A stretch of DNA of 49,197 nucleotides, from contig CAADGG010000081.1 in the NCBI GenBank assembly GCA_900696485.1, positions 1 to 49,197 on the forward strand, read 5' to 3'. Positions 18,434 to 27,364 of this stretch are shown here, one piece after another. The first letter of the stretch is position 1. Each line of letters opens with the position of its first letter. The notes beneath the pieces are model-generated. The model made no database searches, was not told the DNA's origin, and worked only from the letters and a program-made list of their open reading frames with translations. The translations under genes were made by a program, and so were the position numbers. This DNA comes from an uncultured Pseudomonadota bacterium. GTDB taxonomy: Bacteria > Myxococcota_A > UBA9160 > PR03.

Positions 18434-19011
18434 GGGATCATGGCCTCCTGGACGAAGCGCTCGAGAAAATCGCCGAGCGCGGCCCCGAGCTCGGCGTCGG
18501 CGTCTGCGGCGACACCGGCGTCTTGGCCCGTCCCCTCGGCGACCCGCTCCGCGACCCGCTCGGCGACGCGAAACCGGAAGGATCGGCACGGCTCCTCCGG
18601 TTTCCCGCGCCGGAACGGACCGACCAACGTCACCACGCCCTTCGCCTTGACCACGACGAGGCCGACGTAGCGGCCGCGGCGGACCTCGAACTCCAGCGCG
18701 CGCACGCGCTTCTCGTCGAGTTTCGGGTCCCCGACGGAGATCCGGAGATGCGGCGCACCGGCCGCGCTCGCCGCGGCATGGAAGGCGTCGACAGCGGCGC
18801 AGACCTGTTCGTGCAACGTGAGGCAGCGCTGTCTGGCCGTGTCGAGCTCCGCGCGATGCGGCGCCTCGCGCGCACCCAGCGCGCGGCCGGCAGCCGCCAG
18901 CCGCTCGCACAACGGGTCACCGAGGGGTTTGCAGAGCGAAGGCGGCGCCGTGGCGGCCGTCGCCATCGGCCCGCCCGGCCGCACCGAGGGGGGGGCGTCC
19001 ATGGCCAGCAT
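18430..19011 (-). CDS. Conserved-looking hypothetical protein upstream of gshA
   Basis: About 193 aa from the ATG at 19011 (19002 and 18966 are alternatives). I do not recognise it. A helical segment with cysteines (LCERLAAAG..., RCLTLHEQVCAAVDAFHAAA) is followed by a beta-rich part (HLRISVGDPKLDEKRVRALEFEVRRGRYVGLVVVKAKGVVTLVGPFRRGKPEEPCRSF). RVAERVAERVAEG comes from a 12-bp repeat at 18535-18570, and an acidic tail follows. The four-base overlap with gshA implies translational coupling and a shared role, possibly small-ligand binding (inference only). Confidence 0.6.
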   Translation of the reverse strand: MLAMDAPPSVRPGGPMATAATAPPSLCKPLGDPLCERLAAAGRALGAREAPHRAELDTARQRCLTLHEQVCAAVDAFHAAASAAGAPHLRISVGDPKLDEKRVRALEFEVRRGRYVGLVVVKAKGVVTLVGPFRRGKPEEPCRSFRFRVAERVAERVAEGTGQDAGVAADADAELGAALGDFLERFVQEAMIP

Positions 19012-19141
19012 CGTCGCACACGACCGCACGCGTCGGTAGAGGACGCCAGCCCGAAAACCCGCGGTCCGGCAGGACCGAACGACCTGCCGGCCAGCAGACC
19101 GGCGAACCGGCCGGCGTTCAGACCTTCGGACGTGGCGACTG

Positions 19142-20680
19142 CTACATCGCCTCGTCGACGGCCACGAGCGTCGCCGGCACGAGCTGTGCGAGGCGCGCAT
19201 CGCGAATCGTCTCGAAGTCCTGGCGCTGGCGCCCGGTGATCCGCCCGCCCGACGGAATGCGCGTCGAGGCCGGATTCACGAAGCCGCCGTCCTTCGTGAT
19301 GCGAAAGCACACGTGCGGACCGGTCGAGAGTCCACTCGAGCCCACGTAGCCGATGACTTCCTTCTGCCCGACGTTCTGGCCGACCTTCAAGCCTTTCGCG
19401 AACCCCGAGAGGTGGGCGTAGAACGACTCGTAGCCGTCGGCGTGCCGAATCTTCACGAGCCGGCCGTAGCCGCCCTGCCAGCTCGCGTGGGTCACCCGGC
19501 CCGCCGCGACCGCCCAGACCGGTGTCCCGACCGGGGCGGCGTAGTCGATCCCGGGGTGCGGCCGGGTGCGGCGCAAAATGGGATGGAAGCGGGCGTTCGT
19601 GAACGACGAAGAGATCCGCGTGTACCGGACCGGGGCCGCGAGGAAACCCTGCTGCACCGGCGTCCCGTCGGAGCGGTAGTAGTTGCCGAGGCCGGGCTCC
19701 GTCTCGTAATAGATCGCCTCGTACGTCCGGCCGCCACCCTGGTACCGGGCGGCGAGGATCCGGCCGGGGCCGACGTAGCGCAGGCCGCCGCCGCCCGGCC
19801 GGGCCACATGGTTGCGCTCGTACAGCAGATGGAACTCGTCGCCGGCGCGAACGCCCTTCGCGAAGTCCACATCCCAGGCGAAGATGTTCGCGAAATCGGC
19901 CGCCAGCTCCGGGCGCTCGCCGAGATCTCCGATCGCATCGTACAGCGTCGTGGCGACGACGCCGGCCAGCCGCGCCTGCTGGCGGATCACACCGCGCTTG
20001 GCCGCCTTCGTCACCCAGCCGCCGTCCTGCGACGTCACCTGGTAGTGTTCGAGGTCCGAGACGTCGTAGCGGAATCCGAGCAGTGCACCCTGCTCATTCC
20101 GCTCGATGCGGTAGCGATGACCCGGGCGGGAGCGACGCAGATCGAAGTGGGGTTCGAGTTCGCGGGCGATCGCAAAGGCCGTCGACGCGGCCACGCCGTG
20201 CCGGGCCAATGCCGCGAGCAACGTATCGCCGGAACGGATCTCGTCCTCGACGAGAGGCGCCGGGGTCGCCGCCACCTCCTGATCCTCGGAGGACGACGCG
20301 GACGTCGCGCCGGTCGTCGCCGTCGCACCCGGCCCGGGTAGTGACGCCGCCGAAGCGGCTCGCGGCGCCGCCAGCAGGGCGTCGAAGCCGGCCCCTGAGA
20401 CGACACTCGATGGCGTCGACACCAGCGTCATCGCCGGCGGCTCCGGCTCCCACCGGAAGGCGATCCCGGGGGCTGCGACCGCTGCCGAACTCGCGAGAGC
20501 GGGCTGCGCGGGAACCTCTTGCCCGGAGCGGGCGACGAACAGGGCGAGGCCGATGCCCGCGACCAGCGCGGTCGCCACCGACGCGAGACGCAGCCAGCGG
20601 CGATGGGATCGCCGACGCCTGGTCTCGCACAGAATCTCCTCGAGGACGTCCTTGAGGACGTCGTCCGACCATACGTCCAC
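19142..20680 (-). CDS. M23 family zinc endopeptidase with OapA/LysM-like region
   Basis: 512 aa. Likely a periplasmic peptidoglycan DD-endopeptidase of the MepM type. A single membrane anchor (about 34-51, VATALVAGIGLALFVARS) follows a short basic cytosolic N-terminus. An Ala/Ser/Pro-rich linker leads to an EDEIRSGDTLLAALARHGV repeat-type domain. The M23 core (about 380-480) has RPHPGIDYAAPVGTPVWA, YESFYAHLSGF and GPHVCFRI; the usual HxH pair reads H-V-C, a variant I recall from other M23 proteins. The GTG at 20680 has AGGAGG six bases upstream (20685-20690), which decides the start. Confidence 0.88.
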   Translation of the reverse strand: MDVWSDDVLKDVLEEILCETRRRRSHRRWLRLASVATALVAGIGLALFVARSGQEVPAQPALASSAAVAAPGIAFRWEPEPPAMTLVSTPSSVVSGAGFDALLAAPRAASAASLPGPGATATTGATSASSSEDQEVAATPAPLVEDEIRSGDTLLAALARHGVAASTAFAIARELEPHFDLRRSRPGHRYRIERNEQGALLGFRYDVSDLEHYQVTSQDGGWVTKAAKRGVIRQQARLAGVVATTLYDAIGDLGERPELAADFANIFAWDVDFAKGVRAGDEFHLLYERNHVARPGGGGLRYVGPGRILAARYQGGGRTYEAIYYETEPGLGNYYRSDGTPVQQGFLAAPVRYTRISSSFTNARFHPILRRTRPHPGIDYAAPVGTPVWAVAAGRVTHASWQGGYGRLVKIRHADGYESFYAHLSGFAKGLKVGQNVGQKEVIGYVGSSGLSTGPHVCFRITKDGGFVNPASTRIPSGGRITGRQRQDFETIRDARLAQLVPATLVAVDEAM

Positions 20681-20760
20681 AGCCCCTCCTGACCCGCCGA
20701 AAGCGGACGCTACTGTTAGCCGATCGTGTCGAGTTCGGCAGATCGAACATCCCGCTGTAC

Positions 20761-22386
20761 GTGACACCTCGTCATCCGCACACCCGCTGCGACCGAGCTG
20801 CCGGAGAACCCCTCATTCCGCTTCCGGTAACGGGCAGTTCCACTTCGCGGATCCGCACCGGCCGCACTGCGCTCGGCGCCCCGACGGGGCCCGCACAGCC
20901 GAACAACGCTCGGACCCGTTTTGCTCGGGCCGCATGTGGAATCGCATTGGCGTGTGTTTTCACCATCATCGCGAGCCCGTCCGCGGCGTTCTGGCCGTTC
21001 GGGAAACGCGGTCCGCGACTGAGCGACGGGCTCGACAGCGCCGCCGCGGAGCTGCTCTCGCGAGCCATCCAGATCGACACGACCAACCCACCCGGGAACG
21101 AAGCCCCACTCGCCGAGTTCTTCGTCGACATCGCCGAGCGCGAAGGTCTCGAGGCGCGCGTGATCAAGACTCCATCCGGCGGCTCGGGCTCGGATGGGAA
21201 TCGAGCGGCCGCGTGGGCGCGGCTACCCGGGCACGGGAAGCAGCGGCCGATCGTGCTGCTGTCCCACCTCGATGTGGTCCCGGCGGACGGCGAAGGCTGG
21301 GTCGTCGATCCGTTCTCCGGTCTGATCACGGCCGGCTACGTCGTCGGCCGTGGCGCGCTCGACGCCAAGGGCGTCTCGATCGTGCATCTGCTCGCGATGG
21401 CGGAGCTGGCGCGGCGCGACACCCGTCTCGATCGCGATGTGCTCTTCCTCGCGACTCCGGATGAGGAATCGGGCGGCCAGTCCGGTGCCGGATGGTTGGT
21501 GCGGCGGCGGCCAGATCTGCTCCGCGGCGCGGAGTTCCTGCTCACCGAGGGAGGCGGAATCCTCGTCGGGGATGCCGGCGAACCGAACGTCTGGGGCGTC
21601 GGAGTCGCCGAGAAAGGACCCTGCTGGGCGCGTCTCGTTGCGCGCGGAGCGGCCGGCCACGGTTCGACCGCGGGGCCCGCGGCGGCCGTGCCGCGCCTCG
21701 TCGCGGCGCTCGAGCGGGTGCGCCGGATGCCGCTGCCGGTCCGGGTCGTGCCCGAGGTCGCCACGATGTTCGGCTGGCTCGCGCCGATCGCGGCGCCCGA
21801 GGATCGCGCCGGCTACGCGGATCTGGCGACCGCCTTGCGCGACGATCCCCACTTCCGAAGCCGCTTTCTCGCCGACGCCGCCCGCAGCGCGCTGGTGCGC
21901 AACACCGTCAACATCACGGTCCTGGCGGCCGGTTCCCACACGAACGTGGCGCCCGAAGAGGCGCATGCCGATCTCGACGTGCGGTTGTTGCCGGGCGAGA
22001 GCTGCAACGCGTTCCTCGATCACCTGCGTTCGGTCATCGCCGATCCCGCCGTCCAGGTGCAGTCGCTGCTCGCCTTCGAACCGCTCGGCTCCCCGGCACG
22101 CACGGAACTCTTCGCCGCCATCGAAACCGTTGCGGGCGAAGTCGATCCGGGCGCGCTGGTGGTTCCGCGGGTGATCGCAGGCTTCACCGACGCGCACTGG
22201 TTCCGTGAGCTCGGGCTCGTCGCCTACGGCTTCGTTCCACGCTGGCTGCCGCCCAGCGAAACGGTCGGCATCCACGGCTCGAACGAGCGCATCTCGATCG
22301 ACAACCTCGAGCGCGGCGTCCGCACGATGGTGCGCATCCTCGAGGTCCTGGGCCGCGCCGAGGACGCGGAGCGCGTCGCGCGTTGA
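20761..22386 (+). CDS. Exported M20 family metallopeptidase
   Basis: 541 aa. Zinc-dependent aminoacylase/carboxypeptidase fold. A hydrophobic segment at 57-72 followed by SPSAAFWPF looks like a signal peptide, though the 53-residue n-region before it is unusually long; no other ATG/GTG/TTG start is available in frame, so the GTG at 20761 is provisional. Metal and catalytic motifs: VLLSHLDVVPADGEGW, GRGALDAKG, ATPDEESGG, and SHTNVAPEEAHADLDVRLLPG in the dimerization/lid domain. Divergent from the M23 gene (80-bp spacer). The substrate is unknown. Confidence 0.85.
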   Translation: MTPRHPHTRCDRAAGEPLIPLPVTGSSTSRIRTGRTALGAPTGPAQPNNARTRFARAACGIALACVFTIIASPSAAFWPFGKRGPRLSDGLDSAAAELLSRAIQIDTTNPPGNEAPLAEFFVDIAEREGLEARVIKTPSGGSGSDGNRAAAWARLPGHGKQRPIVLLSHLDVVPADGEGWVVDPFSGLITAGYVVGRGALDAKGVSIVHLLAMAELARRDTRLDRDVLFLATPDEESGGQSGAGWLVRRRPDLLRGAEFLLTEGGGILVGDAGEPNVWGVGVAEKGPCWARLVARGAAGHGSTAGPAAAVPRLVAALERVRRMPLPVRVVPEVATMFGWLAPIAAPEDRAGYADLATALRDDPHFRSRFLADAARSALVRNTVNITVLAAGSHTNVAPEEAHADLDVRLLPGESCNAFLDHLRSVIADPAVQVQSLLAFEPLGSPARTELFAAIETVAGEVDPGALVVPRVIAGFTDAHWFRELGLVAYGFVPRWLPPSETVGIHGSNERISIDNLERGVRTMVRILEVLGRAEDAERVAR

Positions 22387-22418
22387 CGCGCGAACGCCCG
22401 TCGGCCCCCGCCCGTTCC

Positions 22419-22448
22419 GGCTGCGGCTGCGGCTGCGGCCGCGGCCGC
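22419..22448. repeat. 6-bp tandem array, 5 copies
   Basis: ggctgc three times, then ggccgc twice, in the short gap between the convergent M20 peptidase and aminotransferase genes. Confidence 0.8.
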
Positions 22449-22450
22449 CA

Positions 22451-23848
22451 TCAACGATCCCCTGCGATCCTCTGCGATCCGCTGCGAAGCTCGCGGATCG
22501 CCTGATCGAGGGCTTCGAACAGCGGTTCGACCTGCTCGAGCTCGAGGCACGAGAACGCGACGCGGATGTCCGTCGGACTCGTCGCGATCAGCCCGACCTG
22601 ATGATGGTCCAGCAGGTGCAGCCGCAGCCGTTCGGCATCGACCCCCTTCACCCGGACACACATGAAGTAGCCGCTGTTGAAGGGGTACGGATCGAAGCTC
22701 TCGCGGAAGGCCGGGCGTGCGACCACCTCGTACACCCGAGCGGCGCGCGCGCGCAACGTCTCGGCCTTCTCCTTGCGTTCGTCGGCGATCGAGGAGGTCT
22801 CGAGCGCGCGCTCGACGAGCGCTTGCGACAGCATCGGACTGTTGGAGATCGCACCGCGGATGGCGCCGCGGCACTTGGCGTCCAGCGCCTCACACACCGC
22901 GTCGGCCGTCGCCGGATCCCCGGGTCCGAAAGTGACGAACCCGCAGCGCAGCCCCCAGACGAAGAGCTCCTTGGTGGCACCGTCGAGTTTCACCGCCAGC
23001 AGGTTCGGATGGCGTCCGGCGAGCAGGCCGAACAGCGACTCGGTCATCGACTCGCCACCGAGGTGATAGAACAGCCCGAAATAGGCGTCGTCGGTCACCG
23101 CGACGATCCGGGTTCCGCATGCCGCCTGCGCCGCGAGCGCATCGGCGATGGCGCGGCCCTCGGCCGGCGTCGGCATGTAGCCGGTCGGGTTGTTCGGGAA
23201 GTTCAGCAGAACGATCAGCTTGTCACGACCCTCGGCGTGTTCCGCGAGCGCCGCCCGGAAGCCGTCGACGTTGAAGCCGCGGCCCGCAAAGCCCGCTGCC
23301 TCGGCCGCACTGGCATCGCTGCCCTGGCTTGCATAGAACGGATAGGTGACGATCTCCGCACCGAGGCGGACCTCGTAGGTCAATCGGTAGTTGCCCCAGA
23401 GCTGGTCCGGCAACAGGATCCGATCGCCCTCGCCGACGAACAGATCACCGACCAGCGACAGGCCATGCGTGAGGGCGCTGGTCACGATCGGCAGGCCGAA
23501 GGATGCTCCGCGCAGCGACGGATTCTCGGCGAGCAGCTTCTCGCGCCAGTGCTCGCGCAGCGTCTGACGGCCCGCGGGCGGCGCATAGTTGTAGGCATCG
23601 GCGGGCGCGATGTCCGTCAGGTGTCGATGCATCGACGGCAGATACATCGGTCCGCCGCGCTCGGTGGCGATGCCGATCGTCGCGTTGAAGCGCTGCGCCT
23701 TCTGCTTGGCTTCCGCGGTCTGCGACAGGATCCCCTTCGGGAAGTACAGCCGGCGACCGAGCGGCGACAGCATCCCGGACACGGCGGGCGCCGTCTGTTC
23801 GAGGCGCTCGTTGAGCTGCTGGGCGAGAGGGTTGGTCTTGAAGGCCAC
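22451..23848 (-). CDS. PLP-dependent class I/II aminotransferase
   Basis: 465 aa. Fold-type I aminotransferase. Substrate loop and cofactor features: YNYAPPAGRQTLREHW, VTSALTHGLSLVGDLFVGEGD, NFPNNPTGYMPT, AVTDDAYFGLFYH, and the Schiff-base lysine in LDGATKELFVWGLRCGF. It is longer than aspartate aminotransferase and the substrate cannot be read from sequence. The GTG at 23848 is preceded by GAGGAG (23856-23861), with the conserved MAFKTNPLAQQLNERL start. The last residues come from a 10-bp array. It follows a GNAT gene by 35 bases on the same strand. Confidence 0.88.
   Translation of the reverse strand: MAFKTNPLAQQLNERLEQTAPAVSGMLSPLGRRLYFPKGILSQTAEAKQKAQRFNATIGIATERGGPMYLPSMHRHLTDIAPADAYNYAPPAGRQTLREHWREKLLAENPSLRGASFGLPIVTSALTHGLSLVGDLFVGEGDRILLPDQLWGNYRLTYEVRLGAEIVTYPFYASQGSDASAAEAAGFAGRGFNVDGFRAALAEHAEGRDKLIVLLNFPNNPTGYMPTPAEGRAIADALAAQAACGTRIVAVTDDAYFGLFYHLGGESMTESLFGLLAGRHPNLLAVKLDGATKELFVWGLRCGFVTFGPGDPATADAVCEALDAKCRGAIRGAISNSPMLSQALVERALETSSIADERKEKAETLRARAARVYEVVARPAFRESFDPYPFNSGYFMCVRVKGVDAERLRLHLLDHHQVGLIATSPTDIRVAFSCLELEQVEPLFEALDQAIRELRSGSQRIAGDR
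22456..22485. repeat. 10-bp tandem array, 3 copies, inside the aminotransferase 3' end
   Basis: gatcccctgc, gatcctctgc and gatccgctgc are adjacent and overlap the last codons of the minus-strand aminotransferase. A 10-bp period changes frame with each unit, so the C-terminus (RSGSQRIAGDR) appears to be repeat-derived. Confidence 0.75.
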
Positions 23849-23883
23849 GACGGGGCTCCTCGGCGAAGAAGGGGGCGCGGGAA

Positions 23884-24363
23884 CTATAGCCGCCGGTCGA
23901 GCACGTTCACGAAGTCGGCGAACCCGAGCGTGCGCCAGAACGCCTGCCCGCCGTCGTTGTGGACCGAGACACGGACTTCGATCCGCGCCACCCCGGACCC
24001 GGCGGCCCAGTCGAACGCGGCCAGGGCCAGCGCCTTCCCGATGCCGCGGCGGCGCGCGGCCGGCGCGACCACGAGTTCGGTGATCTCGACGCGCCAGCGC
24101 TCCGCAGCGGTGGCCGGCGCCGCCCGGCGCAGCGCCGCGCAGAAACCCACGACGCCGTCGACGCCATCCCAGACCCAGAGCGCCGCCGCGGGATCTCGTG
24201 AGATCCCGTCGACGGCGGCGAGCAGCGTGGCCGCACTCCCCTCCCGCAGCGCGAAGACGGGATCGCGTGCGGCGTGCTCGGCCACCAGCGCATCCCACAG
24301 CGCCACGACCGCCGCGCGATCGGCGGGACGCGCGGGGCGCACGTCGCCCCGCCGCGCGCTCAA
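23884..24363 (-). CDS. GNAT family N-acetyltransferase
   Basis: 159 aa. Transfers acetyl from acetyl-CoA to an unknown amine. Acetyl-CoA loop ITELVVAPAARRRGIGKALALAAFDWA (about 93-119), then ARIEVRVSVHNDGGQAFWRTLGF. The TTG at 24363 overlaps the upstream gene's stop (TTGA) and follows GGGGGAG; a GTG at 24342 is the alternative. It belongs to the run ThyX - secreted protein - GNAT - aminotransferase. Confidence 0.85.
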   Translation of the reverse strand: MSARRGDVRPARPADRAAVVALWDALVAEHAARDPVFALREGSAATLLAAVDGISRDPAAALWVWDGVDGVVGFCAALRRAAPATAAERWRVEITELVVAPAARRRGIGKALALAAFDWAAGSGVARIEVRVSVHNDGGQAFWRTLGFADFVNVLDRRL

Positions 24364-25376
24364 GGCAACAGCTCCCCCGCTCCGAGCATACGCCGCACCT
24401 CCTCGAGGGTCTTTCCTTCCTCGAAGATCTGCTTCTCGATCTGTCTGGTCAGCGATTCGATCTGCGGCGCGAAGCGGCGCGGATCCTGGTCCTGCTGGCG
24501 AAACGCCTGCTCGACGCTGTCGCGGATCTGACGACGCACCGTCGTCCGCTCCTCCTCCGTGACCTCGACCCCGGGCGTCACGCGCCCTTCCGACAACGCG
24601 CGGATCTGGTCCGCCGACAGGTTCAGCCCCACTTGCGACGAGAACATCTGCATCAGCCGCTGTTCCTGCGTGAGACCGCTGCCGCGCGGCGTCTCGGTCT
24701 CACCGGAGCGAATCATCCGGAAGCGACCGACCTGGGTTCCATCGCGCTGGTAGCTCCCGACGAGTTCCCGGCCGTCGTCCCGGATCTCTTCCGTGCGATA
24801 CTCGGTGCTGCCGTCCATCGTCTCGGCCATGCCGCCACTCAGCGAATCGTCACGACGGAAGCGCGGCGTGCCGCCGGCATCTCGGATCGACCAGTCCTCG
24901 ACGTACGAGAGCATGACGGCCGACCCGGCCGATCCGGCCGAAGTGGCTCCGGCCGACTTCCAGGCGCCGTCGTCGGCGGACGCCTGGAGCGTCTTGATCT
25001 TGACGCCGCGCGAGTTGACCTGGAGTCCGTTCCGGATGTCGGCGAGCTGCTGCTCGGTGGGCTCCCAGGCGACGAGCCGGCGCGACTGGCGATTGCTGCC
25101 GAGCCGTTCGAAGCGACCCTCTTCGTCGTCGAGGACGACAATCGGCCATTCGGTCCACTCGAGATCGTCTCCCCGGCGGGTGAAGCGCCAGACGCGGTCC
25201 TCCCAGCGCCAGGCGTCGGGGTTGTGGGTGGCGGAATCCTGATAATGGACCAACACGTACCAGGTCCCCTCGAGATCGAGTGCGGACGCGGCGGGAGCGG
25301 CGGATGCGCCGAGCAGCAGGGCGAGCCCCGTTCGCAGCGCGCGTCCGACCCGGGTGCGCCGCGGAGCCCCCCGCAT
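24360..25376 (-). CDS. Secreted protein of unknown function
   Basis: 338 aa. The signal peptide is clear: MRGAPRRTRVGRALRTGL, then ALLLGASAAPAASA with probable cleavage before LDLEGTW. The mature part begins LEGTWYVLVHYQDSATHNPDAWRWEDRVW, suggesting a lipocalin-like or beta-rich start, then EWPIVVLDDEEGRFERLGSNRQSRRLVAWEP, a Gly/Ser/Ala stretch, and a long helical, charged C-terminus (RRQIRDSVEQAF...IEKQIFEEGKTLEEVRRML). I cannot name the family. The ATG shares one base with the thyX stop (TGATG), so the two are coupled. Confidence 0.75.
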   Translation of the reverse strand: MRGAPRRTRVGRALRTGLALLLGASAAPAASALDLEGTWYVLVHYQDSATHNPDAWRWEDRVWRFTRRGDDLEWTEWPIVVLDDEEGRFERLGSNRQSRRLVAWEPTEQQLADIRNGLQVNSRGVKIKTLQASADDGAWKSAGATSAGSAGSAVMLSYVEDWSIRDAGGTPRFRRDDSLSGGMAETMDGSTEYRTEEIRDDGRELVGSYQRDGTQVGRFRMIRSGETETPRGSGLTQEQRLMQMFSSQVGLNLSADQIRALSEGRVTPGVEVTEEERTTVRRQIRDSVEQAFRQQDQDPRRFAPQIESLTRQIEKQIFEEGKTLEEVRRMLGAGELLP

Positions 25377-26986
25377 CAGATCCTCCGCTCGACGTGCGGG
25401 AAGCTGCGCCAGACCGGCACGCCGCAGAAATGGCTGCCTTCGGTGCAACGCGGGCGGGCGAGGCCGCTGCGCACGAAGCACGGGGGACCGACATGGCGCA
25501 TCAGTTCGGGATGCACGGCGCGCACCTGGGCCAACTCGTCCATCGAGGCCTCGTAGATCTCGCGCTGCGCATTGAGGCAGGTGCGCATCGTCCACTTGTG
25601 CAGCAGGTGCAGCAGTGAGCCTGACTCCTCGAAGCGGACCGCCAGCGCATTCGGCAGCACATAGAGCGCCAGTTGCGGCGCCACGCCGAGGGCCAGCAAT
25701 CGGGCCCGCGCGTCCCAGGCCGCTTCGACCGCTTCGCGGAACAACGCGTGACAAGCCGGATCCTCGCGGATCAGCTCGGGCTCGACGACGTCCACGGCGG
25801 CCGGCACCGTGCGCGAGAGCAAGGGCCGCGAACCAGGCACCATGCGGTGTCGCTGGTCCTGTGAGTCGGCGCTGTGCGAGAGCTTCTTGCGGAAGCTGTA
25901 GTGCGCATGATCGAGGGTGCGCATCACGGCCGCGTGCGTCGAGACGTTCAGCGTGTCGAGCCGATGCGGATTGCGAGCCGGATCGAGCGCCAGCGCCAGG
26001 GCCTCCGTGTCGTCGAGCTGCGGACGACCGAGGACGTGCCGGATGGCCTCGGCGACCACCTGCGGCGCGCGGGCGCCCCAGTCGACGAGCAGCGAGCGCC
26101 GGCTCCCCAGGGACGCATCGAAGGCAGCGGCCGCCTCGCCATCGCCGACGCCCGCCGGCGCGATCCGGCCCTCGATCGCCTCCGCTTCGTCGAGCGCGGG
26201 CTCACCGATGTCGTGAAAGAAGGCCGGATCGACGCGATCGACTTCGGCCAGCATCCGGCCCACGACGTCGCGGGCCTCGGCCGGCGCATCGCAGGTGACC
26301 GCCATGCGCCGCAGCCGGTGCAGCACCAGACCCGAGACGGTGTAGACCATCGCGGTGTGCGAGGCGATCGGAATCACATAACGGGCGGTCTCGATGGCCT
26401 TCTTTTCGGCTTCCTTGGCGACGTCCTTGCCGAACGCTTCGTTGCGCCGCTGGTCGAGCCGCCACAGGTCGGCGAGGATCCCGCGCGTCACCGGCACCAG
26501 CCGTCGCGTCAGCTCGCGGTAGGCCTCCCAGGAGCGAGCGAGCGCGGCGACGTAGACGGCCCGCGCATCGCCGTCGAGCGCCGGCGGCACGTGCGCGCGC
26601 GCCTCGTCGAGCCGGACATAGCGCTGACTCTGTTGTTCGCTGTTGTAGAACGGGAATGCGTGCAGGAAGCTCCACACGAGCTGGCGCGAGATCCCGGACA
26701 GCGAGAACTCGAAGGTGGCGTGCTGGTAGACGGTGTGGTGCCCGCCCTGGAAGGTGAGCGGACCGATCGAGCGGCGCTGGCGCGGCGTCACCTCGGCCGC
26801 CTCGATCACGCGCGGCGAGTAACACGTCCGGGCCGCGGCGATGGCGTCGTCGTAGGGGCGTTCGAACCAGTTCCGGAGTCGGACCTCGGGGCCGCCGTCG
26901 GTGACAGGGGTCCCCGCCCTGGTGCCCTGCGCTGCCGCGCTGCGCCCCGCCGAGCGGTCTTCGATCGCGCGGGGAAGGGTCGTCAA
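25376..26986 (-). CDS. thyX: Double-length ThyX-type flavin-dependent thymidylate synthase
   Basis: 536 aa from the TTG at 26986 (GGAG just upstream); an ATG at 27061 would add 25 residues. Usual ThyX is 220-260 aa. Two ThyX-like halves are visible: half 1 (about 36-260) with HATFEFSLSGISRQLVWSF and NSEQQSQRYVRLDE; half 2 (about 340-530) with DHAHYSFRKKLSHSADSQDQRHRM and LPNALAVRFEESGSLLHLLHKW. The RHR signature survives only in half 2 and the EQxSQRY part only in half 1, so the active site is probably shared between halves. It makes dTMP from dUMP with FAD, NADPH and methylene-THF. Double-length ThyX occurs in some other lineages (from memory, Chlamydia). Confidence 0.82.
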   Translation of the reverse strand: MTTLPRAIEDRSAGRSAAAQGTRAGTPVTDGGPEVRLRNWFERPYDDAIAAARTCYSPRVIEAAEVTPRQRRSIGPLTFQGGHHTVYQHATFEFSLSGISRQLVWSFLHAFPFYNSEQQSQRYVRLDEARAHVPPALDGDARAVYVAALARSWEAYRELTRRLVPVTRGILADLWRLDQRRNEAFGKDVAKEAEKKAIETARYVIPIASHTAMVYTVSGLVLHRLRRMAVTCDAPAEARDVVGRMLAEVDRVDPAFFHDIGEPALDEAEAIEGRIAPAGVGDGEAAAAFDASLGSRRSLLVDWGARAPQVVAEAIRHVLGRPQLDDTEALALALDPARNPHRLDTLNVSTHAAVMRTLDHAHYSFRKKLSHSADSQDQRHRMVPGSRPLLSRTVPAAVDVVEPELIREDPACHALFREAVEAAWDARARLLALGVAPQLALYVLPNALAVRFEESGSLLHLLHKWTMRTCLNAQREIYEASMDELAQVRAVHPELMRHVGPPCFVRSGLARPRCTEGSHFCGVPVWRSFPHVERRI

Positions 26987-27073
26987 CCAGGACTCCGGCA
27001 GAGCATGGCCGTACTCTGACAGAGCCCCTGCGCAGCAGCAACGGCCCGCCGCAGGGCGCATCGATTTCTCATT

Positions 27074-27089
27074 TTGGACAGCCGCTTGC
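27074..27089 (+). promoter_or_regulatory. sigma-54 (-24/-12) promoter, upstream copy
   Basis: TTGGACAGCCGCTTGC matches the TTGGCACG-N4-TTGC consensus at the invariant GG and GC with correct spacing. The -24 half deviates (GGACA instead of GGCAC), so it may be weak or a relic. Confidence 0.5.
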
Positions 27090-27220
27090 CCCCTTCCGCC
27101 CGGTGCGGGATCGGCGCCCATGCGGTGCGCCGCGCTCGATCGGCTCCGTTTCCCGTTCTGGTAGCGGCAGTTGGCCGCAAGGATGCGCTACCGATGCGCG
27201 TCGCGGGTGGCGGTCTTGCG

Positions 27221-27236
27221 TTGGCACGCCGCTTGC
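27221..27236 (+). promoter_or_regulatory. sigma-54 (-24/-12) promoter, consensus
   Basis: TTGGCACGCCGCTTGC is an exact match to the sigma-54 consensus. Transcription would begin near 27248, and the first in-frame start codon after that is the TTG at 27365. Transcription here would need an AAA+ activator, and one is encoded two genes downstream. Confidence 0.85.
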
Positions 27237-27364
27237 CCCTCGCCCGGGGCGAGACGTGTGCTCGCAGAACGACGCGGTCGCAGGGGCAGCGAACGCGCGG
27301 GCACCGCGGACGAGAGCAGCGAACGGCGACGGCCCACGAGAACAACGGACGGAGACGGCGGAAC

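Larger units (their letters stand above)
26987..27364. other. divergent spacer with two sigma-54 type sites
   Basis: About 380 bases between thyX (minus) and the pseudo-NtrC/kinase gene (plus). It contains the two sigma-54 sites (27074-27089, 27221-27236) and an inverted repeat GGTAGCG (27160-27166) / CGCTACC (27186-27192), 19 bases apart, upstream of the second promoter. No credible gene. Confidence 0.6.
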
